Shown in pieces: positions 1 to 8,415 of a stretch of DNA of 64,000 nt; positions within the stretch are counted from its first letter, which is position 1, and the number at the start of each line of letters is the position of its first letter. The stretch comes from CAWGXG01 sp963826505. GTDB taxonomy: Bacteria; Chloroflexota; Anaerolineae; Aggregatilineales; Aggregatilineaceae. A model generated the notes under the pieces. It worked only from the letters and a program-made list of their open reading frames with translations. It did not search any database and had not been told where the DNA came from. The stretch is taken from the NCBI GenBank assembly GCA_963826505.1, contig CAWGXG010000008.1:310001-374000 (forward strand), written 5' to 3'. The translations under genes were made by a program, and so were the position numbers.

Positions 1-2
1 CA

Positions 3-164
3 CCGCCGGATATTCAGGAGGAATTGGCCGATGTGCTGGCCTACGTGATCAAGCTCGCCAATTATACGGGGATCGATCTGGAAAAAGCTTACGTGGAGAA
101 AATGCGCCAGAATTGGGGGCGAGAGTGGCCTGCTCCCACAACGGCAGAGAGCGAGGACGCATGA
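3..164 (+). CDS. MazG-like nucleotide pyrophosphohydrolase, C-terminal part
   Basis: Only the last 53 codons lie in the window; the gene begins upstream. The frame starts PPDIQEELADVLAYVIKLAN and contains EELADVLAY, the helical E-x2-D metal-binding signature of the MazG/dCTP-pyrophosphatase all-alpha NTP hydrolases, followed by a second helix ending in a basic, Trp-containing tail. Such enzymes hydrolyse (d)NTPs to monophosphate and pyrophosphate, cleaning the nucleotide pool. The TGA stop overlaps the ATG of the next gene (ATGA at 161-164), so the two are translationally coupled; the partner is a deoxynucleoside kinase, which fits a nucleotide-pool role. Family is clear, exact substrate is not. 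Confidence 0.75.
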   Translation, partial: PPDIQEELADVLAYVIKLANYTGIDLEKAYVEKMRQNWGREWPAPTTAESEDA

Positions 165-835
165 TCCAGCTCGTCAACTCCAACAAGAACTTTGTGGCGA
201 TTGCTGGGAATATCGGCGTGGGCAAATCGACGCTCACCGGGATTCTGGCCGAGGCATTCGACTGGAAGCCATTCTACGAAGCTGTCGACGAAAATCCCTT
301 TTTGGTCGATTTTTACGCCGATATGCATCGCTGGAGCTTTCATTCCCAGGTATTTTTCTTGTCGCGCCGGTTGCAGCATCATCGCGCGCTGGTCGATCAT
401 CCGGGTTCAGTCGTGCAGGATCGCAGTGTGTACGAGGATGCGGAGATATTCGCGCGCAACCTGTTCGAGCAGGGCCAGATGTCATCCCGCGATTACAGCG
501 CGTATCATGATCTGTATGCGGGCATACGGGCGTTCTTGCCGCCTCCCGATTTGTTGGTATATCTGAAAGCTGATATTGAAACCCTGATTACCCGCATCCA
601 GCAGCGTGGGCGCGATTTTGAACAAGATATTTCTCATGATTACCTGAGCCGCCTGAACTCCCTTTACGATCGCTGGATTGACGGATGGGATAGCTGCCCG
701 GTGCTGGTGGTCCCGGCGGACGATATGGATTTTCAGCACGACGATCGGGCGCGTCTGGCCGTGATCGAGGGCGTACAAGAGTGTCTCCGCCCCGCACCCG
801 TACGGTACGTGCGCCCGCCCGACCCAAGACCATGA
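161..835 (+). CDS. deoxynucleoside kinase family protein
   Basis: A 224-residue P-loop kinase of the dNK/dCK/dGK family, which phosphorylates deoxynucleosides to dNMPs in the salvage pathway. Visible are the Walker A GNIGVGKST near residues 16-24, the acidic ENPF segment after the second strand, the DRS motif in QDRSVYED (about residue 90), and an Arg-rich lid (RIQQRGRDFEQ, about 148). The ATG at 161 is preferred over an in-frame upstream ATG at 113, because it overlaps the upstream stop as ATGA and gives the usual short N-terminus before the P-loop. The C-terminal tail is rich in Pro and Arg. Substrate specificity (dA/dG versus dC/T) cannot be read from sequence alone. Confidence 0.85.
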   Translation: MIQLVNSNKNFVAIAGNIGVGKSTLTGILAEAFDWKPFYEAVDENPFLVDFYADMHRWSFHSQVFFLSRRLQHHRALVDHPGSVVQDRSVYEDAEIFARNLFEQGQMSSRDYSAYHDLYAGIRAFLPPPDLLVYLKADIETLITRIQQRGRDFEQDISHDYLSRLNSLYDRWIDGWDSCPVLVVPADDMDFQHDDRARLAVIEGVQECLRPAPVRYVRPPDPRP

Positions 836-961
836 TCCCCGGGGGCAGTGGTACTGTCCTTACAGACTGCGGCAGGGGTCTGAACAGGCTTCGTATGGAC
901 TGAACCCAGTAGCCAGCGAGTATGTTAGAATAGGCATGATAAGGTACAGGTAGAGGGCTCT

Positions 962-2584
962 ATGGGTACATCGCGGGGGTTGCAAGCACGGCTCAGCGAA
1001 ACACTGCGTTTGGCACTGGTTTACCGTCTGGCGACGGAACTAAACGCGGAAATGTCCTCGGCGGATGTGCTTCATCGCGTCCTCTACTCGGCGGCCCAGG
1101 CCCTCGGGACACCCTATGCTAGCATCATCGCCTTTCGTGACAAGAGTATGGTGTCGGTCTGCGCGCTAGGCGCGGGGAGCGATGCCAACGCTGTGCCTGT
1201 GATCGAGCGCGTTTTGAAGGATGGGCTGGCAGGGTTTGTGCTGCACAATTACCGTACCGTCATCGTCAATGATATTACGAACAATCCTTTGTGGATGCGC
1301 CTGCCGGACGAGCCTCTTTCACCAAGCGAGGGATCGGCGCTGTGCGTCCCGTTGATTCATTCCGGCGAGGTAGTGGGCGTGATGACGCTGGCCCACCCGG
1401 TTCCCAGTTATTTTTCGGCAGACGCGATCAACCTGACGAATACCATTAGCGAGATGGGAGCGGCGGCGCTCTCGAACACGCTGTTATTGGAGGAAGCTCG
1501 CCGCGCGCGTTATCGCTACAGCACGCTGTTTGATGATGTCATCGCGCCGATCATTCTCACAGATCTGAACGGCCAGATTTTGATGGTGAATCGCCAGACG
1601 TGTGAGTTCCTGGGGTTCGTGCGCGAGGAACTGGTGCACCGCAGCATCACGTCTGTGCACCGCGCGGGGACGGGCCCGCTGGGCAACGGGCGTTTTGACC
1701 ATCTCACCCGCGGAACTGAGGTGCGCTTCCAATCGACCGTGTGGACCAAAGACGGCGCGTCGCGCCCTGTACAGGTGTACGCCAAACGCATCAGTGGGCG
1801 CGGTGAGGCCGATATGATCCAGTGGATCGAGCACGATCTTTCGCCTCAACTGGAATTAGATCAACTGCGCCAGGACCTCAGCGCGATGGTCTATCATGAC
1901 TTGCGGGGACCGTTGGGCAATATCTACACCAGTCTGCAGGTGCTCAATCGGCTGTTGGCTGACCACCCCGATCCGAATGTGCACAGCATGTTGGAGACGG
2001 CGGGACGCAGCGAGCGACAGGTCCAACGAATGGTCAACTCACTGTTGGACGTACAGCGTATGGAAGAAGGCAGCAAGCTGATCAGCCGCACGACGACCAT
2101 TCTTCAGCATCTCATCGGTTCCGCAATCGATCAATCCAGGCCGCTGGCCGACGACAAACACGTGCGCATTCGTCTGGCGCTGGCCGATGATATCCCGGCG
2201 CTGTACATCGACCCAGACATGATCGAACGTGTGCTGATCAATTTGCTCGATAACGCGATTAAGTATTCGCCTGAGTATGGGATCGTGACGGTGAGCACGG
2301 CCAGCAGCGGGACTGAAGTCTATGTGCGCGTCAAAGATACCGGCCCTGGGATTCCGCCCGAAGCGCAGTCGATGGTTTTCGACAAATTCGCCCGGCTAAA
2401 GCGGCATAATATGCCGCGCGGGGTGGGGCTGGGACTGGCGTTCTGCAAGCTGGCGGTGGACGCTCATGGAGGGCGCATCTGGGTGAAAAGCGACGAACGC
2501 AACGGCTCTACCTTTACGTTTGCTCTGCCGGTGGAGGCGTTGGCAACTCAGGAACTCCCCCGGTTGGGCGCATCCATGTTTTAG
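962..2584 (+). CDS. GAF-PAS sensor histidine kinase
   Basis: A 540-residue soluble histidine kinase. Order: N-terminal helix, GAF domain (about residues 20-180), PAS domain (about 185-290, with LTDLNGQILMVN), HisKA dimerisation helix with phospho-acceptor His near residue 312 in YHDLRGP, then HATPase_c with N-box NLLDNAIKYSP, G1 DTGPGIP and G2 GVGLGLAF. No transmembrane segment is evident, so it should sense a cytoplasmic signal (small ligand or redox state) through GAF/PAS. No response regulator is adjacent, so it is an orphan; the OmpR-type regulator at 53.7 kb is a possible but unproven partner. The ATG follows a purine-rich GAGGG. Confidence 0.9.
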   Translation: MGTSRGLQARLSETLRLALVYRLATELNAEMSSADVLHRVLYSAAQALGTPYASIIAFRDKSMVSVCALGAGSDANAVPVIERVLKDGLAGFVLHNYRTVIVNDITNNPLWMRLPDEPLSPSEGSALCVPLIHSGEVVGVMTLAHPVPSYFSADAINLTNTISEMGAAALSNTLLLEEARRARYRYSTLFDDVIAPIILTDLNGQILMVNRQTCEFLGFVREELVHRSITSVHRAGTGPLGNGRFDHLTRGTEVRFQSTVWTKDGASRPVQVYAKRISGRGEADMIQWIEHDLSPQLELDQLRQDLSAMVYHDLRGPLGNIYTSLQVLNRLLADHPDPNVHSMLETAGRSERQVQRMVNSLLDVQRMEEGSKLISRTTTILQHLIGSAIDQSRPLADDKHVRIRLALADDIPALYIDPDMIERVLINLLDNAIKYSPEYGIVTVSTASSGTEVYVRVKDTGPGIPPEAQSMVFDKFARLKRHNMPRGVGLGLAFCKLAVDAHGGRIWVKSDERNGSTFTFALPVEALATQELPRLGASMF

Positions 2585-2630
2585 GGGCGGTGAATAGTAT
2601 TAGGGGGCGCAAATCTGCGGCGGTGATGCT

Positions 2631-3689
2631 ATGACGGTTCTGTGTGGGTCTTGCCTGCGCGTGCGCACGGTATTGGTGGGGGCCCTGTTGGCGGCAGGGG
2701 TGCTGACTGCCTGCGGCGGCAATATGCAGCCCGCGATTACGACGTTTGTCCCAAGCGCGACATTTACCAGCCTTCCCTTGCCGACAACGGTCGCGGCGAT
2801 TCCTTCACCCGGTCCGGGAGTGGTTTTTGTGACCAGCACGCCACTTCCCGCGGCAACGGCTACGCCGGGTCCGTCGCCGACCAGCCCGCTGGCGGCTACA
2901 ATTCCCCCGCCGCCTGTGACGATGACGATCACGACCATCCCTACGCTGGCCGGGCTGCGCGTGGAATACTTCACGACGGACAGCGAAGCGGCCCGTCCCG
3001 GTGACAACGTCACGCTGTATTGGAGTGTGCGCGGGGCTGATCAGACTCGGATTTACCGTGTGGCTGCCGATGATGAGCGGGTATGGCGCTGGGATGTCAA
3101 CGCTTCCGGGCAGATTACCGTCAGCACGGGGACGACTGACCGGGACGTGGCGCGGTTTCTGCTGGAAGCCGAATCTGGCGGCGCGACGATCGAACAGCCC
3201 TTGCTGATTCCGCTTGAATGTCCCGAAATCTGGTATTTCGACCCTGCGCCGGATGCGTGCCCGGCTGCTCCACCCCAAATCACGATCGAAGCGGAACAGA
3301 CCTTTGAACACGGGCGCATGTTGTGGGTGGAAGCCCAAGACCGCATTTACGTGATGTTCGATGATGGACTGTCGCCAACATGGGCGCAGTACCCCGATGA
3401 TTTCAACGAAGGCGATCAAGAACGCGACGACTCGTTATCCGAGCCGCCGGGCTTGTTGCAGCCCATTCGTGGGTTTGGCCTGGTGTGGCGCTCTAACCCG
3501 CGAGTGCGCGATCGGTTAGGGTGGGCGAACTCGCCCGAAGTGTCCTTTGAGGGCATGCTCCAGGCGGATTCTCTCGAAGGCAGTGTAGCTACAACCTATC
3601 TCCGGATGCGGGATGGCGGTATTATGGCCCTCGATGCATTCAACGATACCTGGGAAGTGCTGCCCCCAGTGGGAGGGACGGCACCTTAA
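2631..3689 (+). CDS. putative lipoprotein with Thr/Pro-rich stalk
   Basis: A 352-residue exported protein of unknown function. Residues 1-27 form a signal peptide ending in lipobox LTAC followed by Gly-Gly, so Cys should be lipidated. Residues about 30-105 are a low-complexity Thr/Pro/Ser stalk, typical of surface lipoproteins in Chloroflexota. The rest has short beta-strand-like stretches with a PGDNVTLYWSVRGA segment reminiscent of an Ig-like fold, and Cys residues near the middle that may form a disulfide. It lies between a histidine kinase and a site-2 protease, all on the same strand; co-transcription is plausible. No enzymatic motif was found. Confidence 0.75.
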   Translation: MTVLCGSCLRVRTVLVGALLAAGVLTACGGNMQPAITTFVPSATFTSLPLPTTVAAIPSPGPGVVFVTSTPLPAATATPGPSPTSPLAATIPPPPVTMTITTIPTLAGLRVEYFTTDSEAARPGDNVTLYWSVRGADQTRIYRVAADDERVWRWDVNASGQITVSTGTTDRDVARFLLEAESGGATIEQPLLIPLECPEIWYFDPAPDACPAAPPQITIEAEQTFEHGRMLWVEAQDRIYVMFDDGLSPTWAQYPDDFNEGDQERDDSLSEPPGLLQPIRGFGLVWRSNPRVRDRLGWANSPEVSFEGMLQADSLEGSVATTYLRMRDGGIMALDAFNDTWEVLPPVGGTAP

Positions 3690-3707
3690 TTCCAACGGAG
3701 CAATCCT

Positions 3708-4874
3708 GTGTTAAATGAACCATCGATTTCGGCTTCGGGACAAAGTGCGGTTGTTTTGCCCGCCCCCCCGGAACCTGTGGCTGGTGATCCAGCCCTTCAA
3801 AAACTGGCGGAAATCGTCGACGAGGTGATGGAGGTTTTCCGGGTTGATTACCAACCGCCCGCCCCGGCGCGTATCGGCTTCGTGGGGCGCTTGCGTATTG
3901 ACAGTGAGGCGGCCTACGAGCATTTGGATACCCGGTTTGCGCCGCTGGATTATCACGTTCTGCTGACTACCAACGATGAAGACCAACACGTGGTGATGGG
4001 CCTGAAAGGGCGCTTCCACCCAAGCCCGCGCCCTGTCTGGCCGAACCTTGTCTTGCTGCTGCTCACCATCGCCAGCCTGCTCTACGTCGGGGCGGCGCAG
4101 GATGCGTCAATGCACAACCAGGACACTCTGCCGCTGTCCACCTTATGGCGCGGGTGGCCCTACGCGTTGAGCGTGCTGCTCATTCTGGGGACCCACGAGC
4201 TGGGACACTATTTCGCTGCACGCTACCACAGGGTGGGCGTCACGCTGCCCTATTTCATCCCGCTGCCGTTCGGGTTTTTCGGGACGCTTGGCGCGTTCAT
4301 TCAGCTTCGCGAGCCGATGCCCAATCGCAAGGTGTTATTCGATGTGGGTGCGGCAGGTCCAATCGCCGGGTTCATTGTGGCAGTGCCGCTGTTGATGCTG
4401 GGCCTGTTCACATCACATGTAGAGCCGCTGCCGACCGATCAATATCTGCTGGAGGGAAATTCGATTCTCTATGCGGCAGCGAAATATACGGTATTTGGCG
4501 AGCTGCTGCCCAATGCCAAACAAGATGTGTTCATCAATCAGGTGACCAAAGCTGGATGGACTGGGCTGCTGATCACGGGCTTGAACCTGATTCCGCTGGG
4601 CCAGCTCGACGGCGGCCATGTGATGTTCACTATGTTCGGCAAGAATGCGCGTCGCTTGTACCTTCCCATTGTCGCGGGCTTTTTGGCGCTGTCATTCATC
4701 AATTCTGTGTGGCTGCTATGGACCGTTCTGCTGTTCTTTTTAGGACGCCTTTATGCCGTCCCCTTCGACATGGTCACACCGTTGGATCGGCGGCGGAAGT
4801 GGTTGGCGTACGCGGTGTTGGCCATCTTCGTGCTGGTTTTTGTCCCTAATCCTTTGCGCGTGATCACGCCGTAA
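3708..4874 (+). CDS. site-2 protease family (M50) membrane zinc peptidase
   Basis: A 388-residue polytopic membrane protein. The M50 zinc motif HELGHYF sits in a membrane helix, and the second-ligand motif appears as NLIPLGQLDGGH near residue 300. At least six hydrophobic segments are present, preceded by about 105 cytosolic residues. Site-2 proteases cut transmembrane substrates such as anti-sigma factors; this longer subtype has an N-terminal soluble region. The start is GTG at 3708, 18 bp after the lipoprotein stop, with CGGAG about 8 nt upstream. Catalytic residues are intact, so activity is expected; the substrate is unknown. Confidence 0.88.
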   Translation: MLNEPSISASGQSAVVLPAPPEPVAGDPALQKLAEIVDEVMEVFRVDYQPPAPARIGFVGRLRIDSEAAYEHLDTRFAPLDYHVLLTTNDEDQHVVMGLKGRFHPSPRPVWPNLVLLLLTIASLLYVGAAQDASMHNQDTLPLSTLWRGWPYALSVLLILGTHELGHYFAARYHRVGVTLPYFIPLPFGFFGTLGAFIQLREPMPNRKVLFDVGAAGPIAGFIVAVPLLMLGLFTSHVEPLPTDQYLLEGNSILYAAAKYTVFGELLPNAKQDVFINQVTKAGWTGLLITGLNLIPLGQLDGGHVMFTMFGKNARRLYLPIVAGFLALSFINSVWLLWTVLLFFLGRLYAVPFDMVTPLDRRRKWLAYAVLAIFVLVFVPNPLRVITP

Positions 4875-4893
4875 CGGGCGAACAGAACCCACT

Positions 4894-5637
4894 ATGCCAT
4901 CGAAATCTGGCGGTTCAGGCCGGTCGCGCTCCTCCAACGCCAGGCGTGAGCGTGATACCGCGCGTTCAGCCGGGAGTTGGGTACGCGTGGTGTTAGGTGT
5001 TCTGGCCGTTATCATGGTGCTTGTGCTGTTCGCGGGCGCGGATCGGGTTGTGCTAGATCCGGTGAAGCGCTTGTTAGGCCGAGAAGGTGGCCCAGTTTCA
5101 AATTCCATCTCCGATCCAGACGCACCGCTGTCGTCGATCTTTTCGCGCGAAGTGTTGTATTGGCGCGAAAACATTCTACGCTGGGCTCAGGATTACCACG
5201 TCAACCCTAATGTGATCGCGATCGTAATTCAGATCGAGTCGTGTGGGGATTCGGATGCTGTGTCAGGAGCAGGGGCGCTTGGGTTGATGCAGGTGATGCC
5301 CTTTCATTTTGATTACGGTGAGAATATGCTCAATCCTGACATCAATGTGCGCAACGGCATGACCGTGTTCTACGAGTGCCTGACTCAGTTTGCCGATTGG
5401 AATCTGGGATTGGCGCTGGCCTGTTACAATGGCGGCCCCAGTGTCACGCAGCAGGATTTTTCCTCGTGGGCGCTGGAAACGCAGTATTATTATACCTGGG
5501 CAGTCGGGTTGTGGAATGATGTCATTGCCGGGAACAAAAGCAGCGCGACGTTGGATGAGTGGTTGGATGCAGGCGGGTCAAGGCTGTGCGCCCACGCGGC
5601 GGAAACATTGTATTCGACAGCAAATACCGGGTCATGA
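4894..5637 (+). CDS. lytic transglycosylase (SLT domain), membrane anchored
   Basis: A 247-residue protein with a Ser/Arg-rich cytosolic N-terminus, one transmembrane anchor (about residues 30-50), a linker and a goose-lysozyme-like SLT domain (about 95-220). The catalytic Glu lies in IQIESCGD, followed by the family motif GALGLMQVMP, and the substrate-cleft AYN-type motif appears as ACYNGG. The enzyme cleaves the glycan strand of peptidoglycan to 1,6-anhydro products outside the membrane. It ends 1 bp before the stop of the convergent gene on the other strand. Its presence supports a genuine peptidoglycan wall in this organism. Confidence 0.88.
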   Translation: MPSKSGGSGRSRSSNARRERDTARSAGSWVRVVLGVLAVIMVLVLFAGADRVVLDPVKRLLGREGGPVSNSISDPDAPLSSIFSREVLYWRENILRWAQDYHVNPNVIAIVIQIESCGDSDAVSGAGALGLMQVMPFHFDYGENMLNPDINVRNGMTVFYECLTQFADWNLGLALACYNGGPSVTQQDFSSWALETQYYYTWAVGLWNDVIAGNKSSATLDEWLDAGGSRLCAHAAETLYSTANTGS

Positions 5638-5638
5638 G

Positions 5639-6160
5639 TTACGCACTGTCCGTCCGATCATTGTTGGCCGGGGTGGGGGATTCCTTTGTTTCGGCGGCAA
5701 TGCTTGGGAGATAGTCCTCGTACACAATCACGGGCAGGGCGGCGGCTGTCACGAATGTGTCCACGATGGTGCGCGCCGCTGACCAGTCGATGCCGTCATC
5801 AAACCGCATCAGGGCCAAACTGCCTAATCTCTCGGTTGACCACGCCTGGACCAACTTCAACATAACTGACTCGACAAAGCGCAGGCGCAGGGTCCCGTGC
5901 GGCGTTTCTCGTAGGATGGCGGCGCAGATCCACGGGCGCGCTTCGCTCCATATCCAAATCGCGCCGGGAATCAATGCGTCGGCGCGTGCGCGTCTGCGGT
6001 AGTCACTGACGAAAACGGGATAGCGATCGTTCAGCGCGCGATGGAATTCGGACGCGTCCAACTGACCGTTGGCGCTGAGCCCCAGCACGATCGTTTGACA
6101 GCGCGTCAGGAAGATATCCCCACGAACTAATGTCAGACTCAGCGCTCGCCCCCCCAGCAT
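5639..6160 (-). CDS. hypothetical protein, weakly macro-domain-like
   Basis: A 173-residue protein. An earlier in-frame start would overlap rplA and the terminator, so ATG at 6160 is preferred. The N-terminus LTLVRGDIFLTRCQTIVLGLSA resembles the first strands of a macro domain (RGDIF followed by an A/T-IV strand), but the glycine-rich ADP-ribose loop is not clear, so the resemblance is only suggestive. The C-terminal 20 residues are polar and probably disordered. The gene sits immediately downstream of the rplA terminator on the same strand and converges on the lytic transglycosylase gene with a 1 bp gap. No signal peptide or membrane segment. Function unknown. Confidence 0.6.
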   Translation of the reverse strand: MLGGRALSLTLVRGDIFLTRCQTIVLGLSANGQLDASEFHRALNDRYPVFVSDYRRRARADALIPGAIWIWSEARPWICAAILRETPHGTLRLRFVESVMLKLVQAWSTERLGSLALMRFDDGIDWSAARTIVDTFVTAAALPVIVYEDYLPSIAAETKESPTPANNDRTDSA

Positions 6161-6181
6161 ATGCTTCACAGGTATCCAGCG

Positions 6182-6217
6182 AAAAAATACAGCCGGAAAG
6201 CGATCCGCTTTCCGGCT
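6182..6217 (-). terminator. intrinsic terminator of the rplK-rplA operon
   Basis: A perfect 12-bp inverted repeat (AGCCGGAAAGCG / CGCTTTCCGGCT, 6191-6217) with a 3-nt loop. Read on the minus strand it is followed by a T-rich run (TGTATTTTTTC). It lies 26 bp past the rplA stop and separates the ribosomal genes from the unknown gene downstream. Confidence 0.88.
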
Positions 6218-6242
6218 GGAGTGGGCCAGATTGAGCACGAAT

Positions 6243-6962
6243 TTACGCGCTTGTCGACATCGCCAGGGCCACGTTGGGATCGACTCGGATGCCCGGCCCC
6301 ATGGTCGTGGTGACCACGACGCGACGCACATAGGTCCCCTTCGTAGCGGCGGGACGTGCACGGCGAATGGCTTCCATCACGGCGGCCATGTTGCCCACGA
6401 GTTGTTCCTCGCCGAAGCTGGCTTTGCCGATCGGTACATGAATATTGGCGGTCTTGTCGTTACGGAATTCGATACGACCGGCGCGAGCTTCTTCGATGGC
6501 GCGCGGAATATCTTCCGGTTGAACCAGCGTACCGGCCTTCGGGTTAGGCATCAAGCCTTTACGGCCCAATACCTTACCGAGACGCCCGATCTTGCGCATC
6601 ATATCGGGGACGGCCAGCGCCACGTCGAATTCGGTCCAGCCTTCGTTGGCGATACGCGCGATCATTTCATCGTCGGTCACGTAATCGGCCCCGGCTTCCT
6701 GAGCGATCTTAGCGCCTTCACCCTCGGCGAAGACCAATACGCGCACAGTCTTACCCAACCCGTAGGGCAGGATGACGGTCGTGCGGATCTGCTGATCGCT
6801 GTGGCGGGGATCGATGCCCATGCGGAGGTGCAGCTCGACAGTTTCATCAAACTTGGCGGGAGCGATTTCCTTGGCCAGCTTGAGCGCTTCTTCCGGGCTG
6901 TACAGGTTCTGCCGGTCGACTTTTTCGGCAGCGGCGGTGTATTTCTTTCCTTGCTTTGCCAT
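6243..6962 (-). CDS. rplA: 50S ribosomal protein L1
   Basis: A 239-residue L1 protein, full length for bacteria. L1 binds 23S rRNA at the L1 stalk and assists release of E-site tRNA; in many bacteria it also represses its own operon. Family-typical stretches are the N-terminal KKYTAAAEKVD, then LHLRMGIDPRHSDQQIR, GRKGLMPNPKAGT and the C-terminal ATTKGTYVRRVVVTTTMGPG. The gene follows rplK by 66 bp on the same strand and is the last gene before a strong terminator; rplJ and rplL, the usual next genes, are absent here. Confidence 0.97.
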   Translation of the reverse strand: MAKQGKKYTAAAEKVDRQNLYSPEEALKLAKEIAPAKFDETVELHLRMGIDPRHSDQQIRTTVILPYGLGKTVRVLVFAEGEGAKIAQEAGADYVTDDEMIARIANEGWTEFDVALAVPDMMRKIGRLGKVLGRKGLMPNPKAGTLVQPEDIPRAIEEARAGRIEFRNDKTANIHVPIGKASFGEEQLVGNMAAVMEAIRRARPAATKGTYVRRVVVTTTMGPGIRVDPNVALAMSTSA

Positions 6963-7028
6963 TGGTTATCTCCTATGGTGGTAATAGTGGGCTGCATGCC
7001 CTCCCACGCTAGGCAGCGCGTGGTTCTC

Positions 7029-7454
7029 TCATCCTTCGATGACAACGCCCATACTGCGTGCGGTGCCTTCAACTTGCAACATTGCGCCTTCGATATCGAC
7101 GGCGTTGAGATCGTTCATCTTGACTTCGGCGATCTCACGCACCTGCTGGCGCGTCAACTTGCCGACTTTATCGCGATTCGGGACGGACGAGCCTTTGCTG
7201 AGGCCAGCGGCACGCCGGATCAGGAATGCGGTGGGCGGGCTCTTCAAGATGAACTTGAAAGAGCTATCGGTGAAGATGGTGATTTCCGCCGGAACGATTT
7301 CGCCAATACGATTGCTGGTCTTGGCGTTGTATTCCTTGCAAAAACCCATCAAGTTGATACCATGCTGAGCGAGCGCGGGGCCGATGGGCGGCGCAGGATT
7401 TGCTTTGCCCGCCGCGATCTGAAGCGTGACGACAGCTTTGACTTTTTTCGCCAT
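7029..7454 (-). CDS. rplK: 50S ribosomal protein L11
   Basis: A 141-residue L11, normal length. It forms the GTPase-associated centre with 23S rRNA and contacts elongation factors. The N-terminal domain carries AGKANPAPPIGPALAQHGIN with the conserved prolines, and the C-terminal rRNA-binding domain carries the G-S-x2-P-x2-x-V-G-x-L helix (GSSVPNRDKVGKLT). A purine-rich AAAAGGAACAG precedes the ATG. Located between nusG and rplA in the canonical order secE-nusG-rplK-rplA. Confidence 0.97.
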   Translation of the reverse strand: MAKKVKAVVTLQIAAGKANPAPPIGPALAQHGINLMGFCKEYNAKTSNRIGEIVPAEITIFTDSSFKFILKSPPTAFLIRRAAGLSKGSSVPNRDKVGKLTRQQVREIAEVKMNDLNAVDIEGAMLQVEGTARSMGVVIEG

Positions 7455-7546
7455 GATTTCTGTTCCTTTTTCTTGTAATCACACAGAGCCCCCTCCGAAT
7501 CGAGGGACTGCCCCGCTGCATCGTACACTGAGATTGAGGTATGTTT

Positions 7547-8248
7547 TTAGGCTTTTTCGACTTGTAAGAAATCCAATTCGACTGGCGTTTCGCGCCCGAA
7601 GAACGATACAAGCACGCGTACTTTGGCTTTTTCCATGTCGATGTCGCCCACGGTGCCAATGAACTCATTGAACGGCCCGTCGATAATCCGAACTTTTTGC
7701 CCAGGACGGAACGTGACTTTGATCTTGGGCGCTTCGGCTTCCATACGCCGCATGATTTGCGAGACTTCTTCAGGGCGCAGCGGTGTTGGCTCGTTGCCCA
7801 TCCCTACGAAGCCCGTGACGCCGGGTGTGTTGCGGACGACGTACCACGAGTCTTCGTCCATAACCATCTGGACCAGGATATACCCGGGGAAGACACGACG
7901 TTCAACAGTACGGCGCTTGCCTTCTTTGACTTCGATTTCCTCTTCGGTCGGCACGACGACATCGAAAATCTTGTCTTGCATCCCCATCGTTTCGATGCGT
8001 TGCTCAATCGAATGCCGGACCTTGTTTTCCTGCCCGGAGTAGCAGTGAACAACGTACCATAAACGAGTGTCCTCGGGATCAACCTCGCCTTCCGCGGGGC
8101 TATCCTCCGCGAGCACGGACGCAATGGGACTGATCGTGTCCTCATCCTCGTCAGGGACGGAGGCCGAGTTCTTTTCCTCGTCATCCAGATATACAGGTTC
8201 TGGATCGAAGTCTACGTCCTCGTCGTGAAAATCATCATCCTGATACAT
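7547..8248 (-). CDS. nusG: transcription termination/antitermination factor NusG with acidic N-terminal extension
   Basis: A 233-residue protein, about 50-60 residues longer than a typical NusG. The NGN domain starts near residue 62 (RLWYVVHCYSGQENKV), contains RRVFPGYILV, and is followed by a KOW domain (FRPGQKVRIIDGPFNEFIG). Residues 1-60 are strikingly acidic (runs of Asp/Glu) and probably disordered. NusG binds RNA polymerase, increases processivity and couples transcription to Rho or ribosomes. It follows secE in conserved order, though with an unusually long 167-bp gap in which I see no gene. Confidence 0.95.
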   Translation of the reverse strand: MYQDDDFHDEDVDFDPEPVYLDDEEKNSASVPDEDEDTISPIASVLAEDSPAEGEVDPEDTRLWYVVHCYSGQENKVRHSIEQRIETMGMQDKIFDVVVPTEEEIEVKEGKRRTVERRVFPGYILVQMVMDEDSWYVVRNTPGVTGFVGMGNEPTPLRPEEVSQIMRRMEAEAPKIKVTFRPGQKVRIIDGPFNEFIGTVGDIDMEKAKVRVLVSFFGRETPVELDFLQVEKA

Positions 8249-8415
8249 TGCTCTGCCTTTTTACTCAATGGACACCAGCGGACGTAGGACGATACGAGTC
8301 GTTCTGTAATCAGTCTCGCCAGATTGAATCGAACAGCCCATAGCAGGCGGCACAGCGGGCATTGGCGCTGGCCCATCCTGGCGCGGCTGCTCATGCGATC
8401 GCCTGGATGCGGCGG

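Noticed and set aside
6231..7478. 415-codon open frame on the plus strand across rplA and rplK
   Set aside because: Antisense to two ribosomal protein genes with perfect family matches; no ribosome site.
8249..8415. Search for a small gene or RNA between secE and nusG
   Set aside because: No frame with a ribosome site and no clear hairpin beyond background; left unannotated.
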